Origin: Schizochytrium sp. TIO01
Lineage: Eukaryota > Sar > Bigyra > Thraustochytrida > Thraustochytriidae
Reading direction: 5' to 3'
NCBI GenBank assembly: GCA_004764695.1
Contig: SMSO01000037.1
Location: 3,160,337-3,224,336 of the forward strand
DNA length: 64,000 bases
In this document: positions 27,122-35,647 of the stretch, piece by piece
Numbering within the stretch: the first letter of the stretch is position 1
How the letters are laid out: the number at the start of each line of letters is the position of its first letter
The notes under the pieces: model-generated
Seen by the model: only the letters and a program-made list of their open reading frames with translations
Databases searched by the model: none
What the model was told of the DNA's origin: nothing
Made by a program: the position numbers and the translations under genes

Positions 27122-30040
27122 TTATGATTTATATTCTGTTTTTCTTCTGCTTCTTCTTCTACCAGTGCTCTCGTGCCGTTCCACTCTGTTAGTCCGCGTC
27201 GCGTTTCGTGCCTTGTTCATAAATTGAACGTCTCCCCAAAAAACGCCGGCAAGATCACTATGACCACCATCAATGGCCAAAACAATGTCATGGGTATTCT
27301 CGTGACAACCCATGGCGTCGCAATGGATATCTTGAATGTTTTGATGAAGCTCATCAAGATTTGATGTTCCAATTAGTTTTGGGTCAGCATCGCCGCGGCG
27401 TGGGTGACGCAAGAAAGAGCTCAAAAAATCACTCCCTGGTCCTGTCTGACAAACCATCATAATCACAGGACGACGACGGGATTCCCAATCTAAATCCAGC
27501 ATGAAGTCAGTGCATGAGGGGTTCTTGTTATTGCTCTTACACAAGTATTGGTTTTCAGCTTTAACTTCACAATATCGTTGCTCAGAGGCCATATCCAGGT
27601 CCAGCCCGTTAACTCGGAAGAACTGTTGACACGTTTCGAGTATGCTTTCTAATGTTTGCTTGTTGTAGACGCCCCAGTGAAAGAGATCATAATTAGCCCC
27701 ATCATACGGATAGTTCCGAGTCATAGTCTTGGACCTGAAAACCAGTTCCGGAAATACACTCACTAAGGCCTTCCTGTTTAGAGTATTAATTTTCTCAAGG
27801 GATTCACCGTAGTTAGGGTGTTTAACCTGTATCATGACGGGGACGAAAGCATCATCGCTAGTGAGATCCTCCACCGATGTACGACGCATCATCGTTATCA
27901 CATCAGCACCAAAGTTATCAAAGGGGTAACAAAAGGGTTCGATGAAATCCATCCTGCCCGTCGAGGAGAGTTCGTTCATGTTGCTTAACCACTCCAGCGT
28001 CCCATTATAACCCCGGGTACAATTCCTCACCAATTTTCCACATGACGATCTTGTGGGCATTTCAAGTTTTTCAAAGGCCAATGCGCGGTGGTCTTCATCG
28101 TCGTGTATAGTGATGTCCTTTGCATGTTCTAGTGTAGCACCCATGTTTTTGAAAGTACACAGCATGGTATAATACTCTAAATAGACCGCCGGCGGCTTTT
28201 CCGTATCAACCTCACCCGTCAAAATGGCGTCTTTAACGAACTTAAGAAGAGAACCGTCCTTAAGAAAACTGTGCAGTGCCGCCTCGAGTACCAGAGGTTC
28301 CGTAAATGTGACTTTGATATTTATACCGTCTCTTCGTGACCTTTTTTGAGTCACTTGTAGGACTTGGCACAACCCTACATTGACCAGTTTTGGTGTAAAC
28401 TCTCCCGATAACGGGGCGGGCTGATCTGTGAAGAGATGTGTTACGAGTGCCTCTTTGACTTTGTTGAGTCTATCGGCATTTTCGTCGTCTTGGATCCGCT
28501 CGATTGCAGTCTGTGCGGTGGAGCCTTTTCCATAGCGCCAGGATAATCTTGATTCACGTTCAGATGTTGATAGATTATCAAATACGTCTGGCCGTGTCAT
28601 GACTGTGACGAAGCGTCGTATCTCTTTGAGGAACATATCGTTGAGGTTTCCAGAGTTTTCATACTTTCGTGCCAACAGGAGATCCATGAATGCAACTGTC
28701 CACCTAGGTCGTCCTGTAAGCCACTTGCACGTATACTCAAGAATATCCCGATCCAATGTGCTCAAGTCTAGAATACTTCCAAGATAGGCTTCAACACCAT
28801 CCTTGTCTAGTGACTTAAAGTCATAATGCAAGGTCTGGATGAAGGAAGCTTTTCCAGTCGCACTGGAAAGTTGCGTTATTATGTGAGCGACCGAGAAACC
28901 CGTACCAGAGAAGATGGGGTAATATATGCGTTGCTGAGTACGTTTTATAGCATTGAGCGTTAGGGAAAATGGTGAGAGCAAAGATCGTTTCTGGCTTTCG
29001 TCTGTTGTGGAGACAAAGTAGTCCATGAAACTTTCTGCTAGTATCTGTGCTTCGTCAACGGCTATATTAAACTTGATAGGATCTATTGATGATCCAATGT
29101 TATCCCAGACGTTATCTATGCAGTTGTTACACTGAATCGATCTTTCACACAATTTAGTGACTTCGCTAACATCACTTGAGAATCCTAAATGAAATTTGTT
29201 GAGGAGAAATTCAAAGACATCATATCCGAAATAATACTTTGGTGTCAGCTGTACGCGAAGCCATAGCTCACAGGTAAGTTCTTCTCCGAAGACGTGTCGA
29301 AGTACGCAGAAAACTAAAAGTCGGCAGAATATCAGAGCGTTTGTGTAGACGCTTAAAATCTTACTATTTTCCTTCGGATTAGATTTGTTGAAAAATAGCC
29401 CCAGTCCTTCGTAAATGACTGAGAAATCGGAGCTGCCTGGATTCAGAGTTTGGGCGTCAGCTGCAACGAAATATAGTCCGTAGCTTCTCACGAAAATCTC
29501 GAAAATTGTTCTGGTCTTTCCAGCACCTGAGGTGCCGTAAAAACCAACGACCGATGAGTGGGCACCATGAACAATAGCCTCAAGGAGTTCGCTATCCTTA
29601 GGAAAATGCTCTCCGAGTTCATGAGTAAGGAAATCAGGGACTGCGCTAAGAGAGGCAATATTTTTCGGAACCCGGACATCGCTGCGGAGAAGGTCCTGGA
29701 ATGTGCCTTTTGGCTCGAAATATTCTATATCACGGAAAAATATATCCGAATCGTCTGTGATTCGCTGATACAGAGTATCCAGGGTCTCGGAGACCGATGA
29801 CATCGCCTTATAAAAAAAATACTCAGCTTCTGCCGGTTTTAGCTGCCGATTAATATTCGCAATGGCGTCGTCATAGCGCTTGGCCATTTCTTCGGCGATG
29901 CCTTCCGTCGCGAGTAGTGATTCATAGAGCTTGTTGATCTTGTTGTTTAGTTTTTTCACGGCATTTTCCGCAGTCTCATAGCGGGTGAGGACATCGTGAA
30001 GTGGAGAAGACCACATATGGGTTGCTGCGCCATCCGCCAT
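27122..30040 (-). CDS. Crinkler/RHS-like P-loop NTPase with PD-(D/E)XK nuclease domain
   Basis: A 972-residue protein. An N-terminal helical region (~1-110) is coiled-coil-like. Then comes a P-loop NTPase: Walker A GTSGAGKT at 169-176, a Walker B-like NIAVDEAQ at 325-332, and LTGRPRW near 441-447, where relatives carry a conserved GRPR. A C-terminal domain has GAD at 711-713 and IQVK at 737-740, spaced and placed in strands as in PD-(D/E)XK nucleases. This NTPase-plus-nuclease order is that of Crinkler-RHS-type proteins, known from oomycetes, chytrids, other protists and trypanosome retrotransposon hot spots; several are secreted effectors that act in host nuclei. The usual ubiquitin-like Crinkler header and a signal peptide are absent, so an intracellular role is as likely. 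The ATG at 30038-30040 fits. It heads the six-gene minus-strand cluster and is intact from end to end. Confidence 0.82.
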   Translation of the reverse strand: MADGAATHMWSSPLHDVLTRYETAENAVKKLNNKINKLYESLLATEGIAEEMAKRYDDAIANINRQLKPAEAEYFFYKAMSSVSETLDTLYQRITDDSDIFFRDIEYFEPKGTFQDLLRSDVRVPKNIASLSAVPDFLTHELGEHFPKDSELLEAIVHGAHSSVVGFYGTSGAGKTRTIFEIFVRSYGLYFVAADAQTLNPGSSDFSVIYEGLGLFFNKSNPKENSKILSVYTNALIFCRLLVFCVLRHVFGEELTCELWLRVQLTPKYYFGYDVFEFLLNKFHLGFSSDVSEVTKLCERSIQCNNCIDNVWDNIGSSIDPIKFNIAVDEAQILAESFMDYFVSTTDESQKRSLLSPFSLTLNAIKRTQQRIYYPIFSGTGFSVAHIITQLSSATGKASFIQTLHYDFKSLDKDGVEAYLGSILDLSTLDRDILEYTCKWLTGRPRWTVAFMDLLLARKYENSGNLNDMFLKEIRRFVTVMTRPDVFDNLSTSERESRLSWRYGKGSTAQTAIERIQDDENADRLNKVKEALVTHLFTDQPAPLSGEFTPKLVNVGLCQVLQVTQKRSRRDGINIKVTFTEPLVLEAALHSFLKDGSLLKFVKDAILTGEVDTEKPPAVYLEYYTMLCTFKNMGATLEHAKDITIHDDEDHRALAFEKLEMPTRSSCGKLVRNCTRGYNGTLEWLSNMNELSSTGRMDFIEPFCYPFDNFGADVITMMRRTSVEDLTSDDAFVPVMIQVKHPNYGESLEKINTLNRKALVSVFPELVFRSKTMTRNYPYDGANYDLFHWGVYNKQTLESILETCQQFFRVNGLDLDMASEQRYCEVKAENQYLCKSNNKNPSCTDFMLDLDWESRRRPVIMMVCQTGPGSDFLSSFLRHPRRGDADPKLIGTSNLDELHQNIQDIHCDAMGCHENTHDIVLAIDGGHSDLAGVFWGDVQFMNKARNATRTNRVERHESTGRRRSRRKTEYKS

Positions 30041-30193
30041 CCTTGCCAGTTTGCTCGCTCTGAGTTTGGGGTTTGTTTGCTAGCTTGCATTAACGAGGGA
30101 GACTTGTTCTTGGAAAGTTCGGCGATAGGGGTGTGTGAGGCTAAAGAACATATTCGATTCATACCTTTTCTTTTCTTGCTATAACCAGGTAGA

Positions 30194-30403
30194 ATGGAAA
30201 GCGGCCGGCGCGCTAGGAGGTACGAACAACAGCGCGTGAACCTGGGTGTCCTTGGCCGGGGCTTCGTTGCCTTACTTGTCCTCTTTTACTTGACGACTTA
30301 CCTACCAATACTGAACCCTAATGTATCTGATAATAGTCTCTTACCTGATATCGAAAACCCTAACAATTTGGACTATCTACGTGCACACGGAGTCAAAATA
30401 TAG
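30194..30403 (+). CDS. Small single-pass membrane protein
   Basis: A 69-residue frame from ATG to TAG. A basic N-terminal stretch (SGRRARRYEQQR) is followed by one hydrophobic helix (~residues 20-37, VLGRGFVALLVLFYLTTYL) and a polar Asn/Asp-rich tail. It is divergent from the NTPase-nuclease gene, with about 150 bases between the two starts, which may share a promoter region. No family recognised. The positive residues before the helix suggest the N-terminus faces the cytosol. Short, so moderate confidence that it is expressed. Confidence 0.5.
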   Translation: MESGRRARRYEQQRVNLGVLGRGFVALLVLFYLTTYLPILNPNVSDNSLLPDIENPNNLDYLRAHGVKI

Positions 30404-30693
30404 ATTAGAAAAAAAAGTTGCTTTCAAATACTAACGATGTGTTTCAAATACAAGACCTAATGGCTCGTCGCGCTTCAAAGACGACCATTTCCGTTCTTGG
30501 AACGTTCCTTTCGTTCGACGCAAAATATTTCATGCTTTTGAGGATAGAAGACCTTGAGAACACAAATTTATATGACGGAAGCCATTGGCGCAGACCTTAC
30601 AGATGTTGAAGTCGAAATCTACCTGAATCGTTTTCTTTCTGGTTTTACTGCCGAGTATTTGTCATCTTTGTACACAGCTTATTGGACTAATTA
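30404..30693 (+). other. Short frames, possible gene remnant
   Basis: Two small overlapping ATG frames lie here in different phases: one from about 30459 (MARRASKTTISV, ending at 30609) and one at 30572-30694 (MTEAIGADLTDVEVE, 40 residues). Reading them as one gene needs a frameshift near 30570. The second stop overlaps the next possible ATG (TAATG at 30692-30696). This could be a decayed gene or 5' exons of the next gene. Confidence 0.3.
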
Positions 30694-31682
30694 ATGAACA
30701 TGTACAATGTAAAAAATGGCCCTTGTGTAATAAATACTCCTAGCTCAAAAACATCACATCAGAAGATGTCGCGGCAGAGATTGAACTGTTCTTCAGTGCA
30801 GGTGCAACAAAGAATCGGCAATGGAAGAGCAACAAGGCGTTGACGCGGCTTTACTATGCACTGTATGATGCCATTCGTCTCTGTCACTATGACACCATCT
30901 TGGATAAGAAAAAGAACAAATGGGCAATTTATTTCACGTTTCTTCACAAACAAATTGAATATTCTACAAAGGCTGCGCAGGATTACGCCAGTGAATACAA
31001 AATATTAAAAAAGTCATTTAATGATGACCGCATCAAGGATAGGCTGAAAGAATCACTCCCGGGTCTACTTGCCCAAATGGTACTGACTTATGGCATGGAG
31101 GCATCTTCGGGAAAAAAACACAAACACAATCCGTCGTCACCAAATGCACCTTACGCCGCCTGCAAACACGCAGAAGACATTGATACAGATACCCTATATA
31201 AGCCATCGGATCACTTCAAAGATTGGCAAAATAATATGGAACAATTGTATGAAACCCAGGGCCACGTGAAGGCTTTACATAGAGACTGCGAACTCCATTC
31301 TCCGCCACCAATCTACGGAAACGTTCATGCTTCATCGTTAGCCCCAACCTATCTATCAGCATATTACCTTTGTTGCGATATATTTAATCCTTATTCTGTG
31401 TTCCAGGGAGCTGCTGGAGTTAAACTTAATATTCTGAAACACAGTGCCGATGAAATTGCTATTGGTAAGTATTCTGTTTACTCGTTAATCCTCAATAAAC
31501 TGGATCCAGCTAAAAACTCTGCATTCGATGGGCTTGTAAAGAAATGCTACGAGGCATGGAAAAATACATGTGAAGACATTACTGTTGAACACCAACACAT
31601 GAAAAGTATCTTGAGCTTCGAGGACAGGAATTTGGATGAACGTTTAAAGGAAACTAATATTGATAGCTTGAGTCTATACTAG
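30694..31682 (+). CDS. Orphan protein, probable short intron at 30709-30743
   Basis: The clear coding frame runs from 30744 to the TAG at 31680-31682 without an ATG for its first ~110 codons. Joining ATG AAC ATG TAC AAT (30694-30708) to it by removing a 35-base segment that begins GTAAAAA and ends CTCCTAG gives a continuous 317-residue protein. The junction phase and GT-AG ends fit, so I use this start, but such a small intron needs transcript proof. The protein is soluble in character, with Tyr-rich and Lys-rich stretches (TRLYYALYDAIRLCHYD, LSAYYLCCDIFNPYS). I recognise no domain. It lies on the plus strand in the accessory island, followed by the decayed gene from 31761. Confidence 0.45.
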
Positions 31683-33087
31683 GCTATATTAATAAACTTT
31701 TTTTAAAAATAGTAATTAATGAGTACTTTCTACCTCTTTTTTTTTTTTTTTTTTCCAAAAATGAACGATACATTCGACCACTTTGAATTCCCGACCGATT
31801 CTTTGCGGATCTTGTTCAAGACAAGACCCAATGATGAATCATACTTGAAAATTACGCTGGCAGAGAATTGGCGAGATAATTTTTCTGCTTTCAGATGGTA
31901 TCCCGAACGCACCAACGCAGTCAGAAGAATGATTGAGAGGGATGACACAGAAAGGCTTCTCATTAAGCTACTCGTAAGTCGTAACTTGAAACGATTAGAA
32001 ATAACAGTGGAGTCCACTTTAGATGAAATTGTACTGCAGGATATGGTGTTTTTTTTTCATGGATCGAATTACCCCGGCTCTTCAACACACCGTATTAACT
32101 GAATTAGTATTTCGCCACAACGAGCTGTTTTGGTTTGATGTAATCAAATATGTCGAGATAAAGACAGAGAATTTGCGTCTCGTCGTCTCTGATTTTTGCA
32201 AATCAGAAGAACCCATCTTCGACGAGTTGCCGAGTGCCACACTTATGTGGGCGACCAAGATAGAACTTGAAGGGCCCTTGAAAGGATTTTTGGGGAGAAT
32301 GGGTTTTATCACTAAAAGAAGCAATGTCAATGTCAATGAACTGAACTTTAATGTAACTAACACCGACTTCCTTGCAAATGATAATTTTGGGCCTGATTAT
32401 ATGAAGCCTATAGTTATTGAGTACCTCGAAAATATTTGGAATACCATCCGCCCAATGGCCTGACGGTGTTTCGGTTTACTATTCCTGAAGTGCGCCCACT
32501 GGATATTATGACTTATGTGAATAAGTTAGTAAAGTCAAATGAGACTTCCACCATGGTGCAGTACAAATGCCTACACTAACAGGAATTTATGTTCAATTTC
32601 CGAAGTATTGGGGTCGTCCGCTAGATAGGGTTGAAAATATCATTCTACGAATGCTTTGTTTTCTTCAATTATTGTCTCCGATGGCTCATCGGATGGGAAT
32701 GTAGAAAGACTCATGGATGGACGTGGCTATGGCAATCACATTAGTTCCTACTAAATTGGATTTGCTGACGTTTGATAATGAAAGTGATAATACTGAATTG
32801 TTTTTCAACGACACTCATCTCGTAAAGAACATTTTCAAGATTCGGAGAGATGTGTTGTTTTGGAATCAAGTTCGGGTGATTTTGCAAGGCCGGATGTTCG
32901 AAAATAAAACTTCTGAGTTAATGTTGGTCGGTATTAACAGCACACGGTTCAATAATGCCCGTCGATTCGACGCACGTGACAGGAAGTCGGAATGGCTTCA
33001 TGCTTACTTCAACATTTTTCTCAGCATACTTGCTGATATTGGAAAGAAGCTCTTGGTGTATAAATCTATCCAGAACAATTTAGACAC

Positions 33088-33447
33088 TAATGAAACGTGG
33101 TTATGATTACTTAGAGGTATTTGGGGAAATGTCTTAGGTGGTAGTAATTAGTTATTACTATGACTAGGATTGTCTTGTAGAATGTGCTTGATAAATTCAA
33201 GTGCTTCTGGTCGCTTTGGTATTTCGGGTCTGCCTGCAGGTTTTGCTTTGCAGACTCCTCTTGATGCTTGCTTGATTCCCTTCATTCCCTGGTTGATTCC
33301 GGCGCAGTGTTGTACATCACCCATCATGCCATCATGACATCACCCATCATGCCATCGTGACACTTTTGTCCTGCTTTCGTCAGATAGGGGCTCCTCTTAA
33401 TCTTGCGAAGTCATGTCGCAGAGATGTGTCTGAATTCCTTCTCAGTA
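33088..33447 (-). repeat. 3' LTR of the copia element
   Basis: 360 bp, matching 38411-38770 except for two substitutions that I can see (GTAGTAATT against GTAATAATT, and CTATGACTAGG against CTATGGCTAGG). In element sense it begins TACTGAG and ends TTTCATTA, not the usual TG...CA. It contains a direct repeat ATCACCCATCATGCCATC near its middle. The pol stop codon lies inside it, at 33380. Confidence 0.93.
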
Positions 33448-35647
33448 CTCCCCCCAAGTCCGCCGGTTGAGCTTTCATGAGTGTGTCGCTATGTCTCCAA
33501 TGTGGCTCAATAGGTAAGGACTTTGTCAAGCAGTCTGAAGGGTTAAGTTGGCCGGGAATGTGATATACTTTGATCTTGCCTTCTTCTTGTAGTACTGATA
33601 AACTGAGGTATTTGAGAGCCAAGTGTTTATTACGGTCGTTCCAGTGACCTCTGTTTAATACATCAACGAGTGACTGAGAGTCCGTGTAAATATGTATGAC
33701 TCCTGTATTCACACCGAGTTCGTGTAAGAAATTTTTGACTCCTATTGCAGCTCGTGTGGCTTCATGAATACTCATCATTTCGGCTTCCAGAGTACTTAAG
33801 GCAATCATTGATTGGCGGGTGGATTTCCACAGTACTGCACTGTCGTTAATTCTAATCACATAACCAGAAACAGATTTAAGGTGAGGATCTGCAACTGCAG
33901 CATAACTCGCATCTGCGAATACGTTAATTTGTAAGTCTTGTTCGGAAGTATGTCCTCGTAATGTTAGTCCATACTCCTGGGTTCCTTTAATGTAACGCAT
34001 TATTCGTTTTAGTGCATGCATGTGAATGTCACCATTCTTATGTCCGTGTCTGCTGACTTGATGAAGTGCGAATGCTAAGTCGATCCTAGTCTGTCCTAAG
34101 TAAAGTAATTTTCCGAGAATCGATCTGTAGTCCCTGTGTTGTTCCTCTATTGGATGGTCCGGTAAACTACACCCCTTTTCTAATGGTGTTTTAGTAAAGT
34201 TTGCGTTGGACATTCCACTAGTCTCGAGTATCTTTGCAGCGAATTTTTCTTGCGAGATTGTGCACACTTTGTCTTGTCTGTTGTACTTGAATTTGAGTCC
34301 CAGGTAATACACTTCTTCTGGATTGTGTTGTACTTTTACCTCGTACTTGTTCATAAGTGCTTGAACAGTGTTGCGAACCGCATTTGTCGTTCCAAATATG
34401 AAAAGATCATCAACATGAGTAATGATAATGGAATTGTCGTTCATGTAGCAACTGGGATCAAATTTGCTTTTCCTGAGTCCACTGTCACAGAGTGTCTTTG
34501 ACAAATGCTGGGACCAACGTCTTGGGCTTGTTCGGAGGCCATAAAGTGAGCGAGCTAACTTATAAACATGTCCATCCGGGACTGTTACACCTTCAGGTGG
34601 TTCTACAAAGATATTCTCGTTGTCGTGGTCGATTTCAGCTTGGAGAAAGGCTGCGGACACGTCTAGTACTGCTGTTGCCCAATTTCGAGTTAGAGCAACT
34701 ACAAGAGCAGTTCGAAGTGTTAGGCGATCTGAAGTTGGTGCATAGACGTCGACTTTCGATTCGAGTGGTTCGTCAAAGCCTTGCACAACTAGTCGTGCTT
34801 TTGCGATGTCTTCGATTTCTTTGTAGGTAAATACCCATCTGGCTCCCATGGTACCTGTGGTGGCAGTAGATCTTGGGACCAGTAAGAAAGTGCCGCTTCG
34901 TTCAAGGTTTGACCATTCTTTCCGAATAGCTTCTATCCAGGGTTCTTGATCTTCGGGCTTCATCCTTGTAAATTCTTTGTATGTCTTTGGAACTGTGATA
35001 TTTGGAGTCAGTCGCATAATGGAATTTTGTACTGTTTGCATGACATTGCTGTTGTTGGTTTTCTGCTTTACGGAATTTGTTAGATTCTCCCTCTGACGTG
35101 AAGCATGAAAGGCTCCGTCAGAGCGTGGACGTTTGGTTCCGTGTTGAGTATGTGTCATGGAAACACGCTCCCCCATTCCTGAGAAGTCAGGTTGGGACTG
35201 CTCCCCCATTCCGGTTACTGGTATATTTAGTGCGCTGTATGTATGTCTGTTTGCTGCACCAAATGCAGTGTCAGCGTCAATGTTAATACGTGTAACTGGA
35301 GTTCGTGTGCGACTGCTACGTCTGATGCCTGTGGTGATGATAGGTTCCTGTGAGGGTTTATAATCATCATCTTTATCATCAGCATCGTTGTCATCTCCTG
35401 CATTATGGGAGGGTGCTCTTAGCAGTGTATTTTGATCATTTGTACTTCTATTTGATTCATAGGCATCTGCTTCGAGTCTAGCAAAGTCAGGGTTCTCATA
35501 ATCATCTGATACAAAGTCAGGGTTCTCATAATCGTCTGATACAAGGTCAGGGTTCTCATAATCGTCGGATACAAAGTCAATCGTCTGATACAAAGTCAGG
35601 GTTCTCATAATCATCTGCTCCGGGGTTAGCGAAGTCAGGTTTCTCAT
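33380..35647 (-). CDS. Reverse transcriptase-RNase H part of the copia polyprotein
   Basis: About 755 codons in a frame different from the integrase part; formerly one polyprotein. It begins inside the ENPDFVSDDY repeats, has a linker (~100-230), then a copia-type reverse transcriptase (TYKEIEDIAKARLVVQGFDE; catalytic ITHVDDLFIFG, with VDD where YVDD is usual) and an RNase H (VFADASYAA, EAEMMSIHEA, IYTDSQSLVDVL; the acidic residues D, E and D are present). It stops in the 3' LTR. Both catalytic domains look intact, so the break between the two frames is what disables it. Confidence 0.9.
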   Translation of the reverse strand: MRNLTSLTPEQMIMRTLTLYQTIDFVSDDYENPDLVSDDYENPDFVSDDYENPDFARLEADAYESNRSTNDQNTLLRAPSHNAGDDNDADDKDDDYKPSQEPIITTGIRRSSRTRTPVTRINIDADTAFGAANRHTYSALNIPVTGMGEQSQPDFSGMGERVSMTHTQHGTKRPRSDGAFHASRQRENLTNSVKQKTNNSNVMQTVQNSIMRLTPNITVPKTYKEFTRMKPEDQEPWIEAIRKEWSNLERSGTFLLVPRSTATTGTMGARWVFTYKEIEDIAKARLVVQGFDEPLESKVDVYAPTSDRLTLRTALVVALTRNWATAVLDVSAAFLQAEIDHDNENIFVEPPEGVTVPDGHVYKLARSLYGLRTSPRRWSQHLSKTLCDSGLRKSKFDPSCYMNDNSIIITHVDDLFIFGTTNAVRNTVQALMNKYEVKVQHNPEEVYYLGLKFKYNRQDKVCTISQEKFAAKILETSGMSNANFTKTPLEKGCSLPDHPIEEQHRDYRSILGKLLYLGQTRIDLAFALHQVSRHGHKNGDIHMHALKRIMRYIKGTQEYGLTLRGHTSEQDLQINVFADASYAAVADPHLKSVSGYVIRINDSAVLWKSTRQSMIALSTLEAEMMSIHEATRAAIGVKNFLHELGVNTGVIHIYTDSQSLVDVLNRGHWNDRNKHLALKYLSLSVLQEEGKIKVYHIPGQLNPSDCLTKSLPIEPHWRHSDTLMKAQPADLGGVLRRNSDTSLRHDFARLRGAPI
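33448..33455 (-). promoter_or_regulatory. Polypurine tract
   Basis: On the minus strand GGGGGGAG lies directly before the 3' LTR, the expected place and composition for the plus-strand DNA primer of an LTR element. Confidence 0.75.
35488..35625 (-). repeat. 30-bp tandem repeats in pol
   Basis: About four units of the plus-strand pattern ACAAAGTCAGGGTTCTCATA plus ATCGTCTGAT. One unit, at about 35573-35591, lacks the 11 bases GGGTTCTCATA and so shifts the frame between integrase and reverse transcriptase. The units encode an acidic decapeptide, probably a flexible linker. Confidence 0.8.

Noticed and set aside
32462-33106. Separate small genes around 32.0-33.1 kb and 38.7-39.1 kb
   Set aside because: Their frames join end to end once frame breaks and the retrotransposon are taken into account, so they are pieces of one decayed gene.
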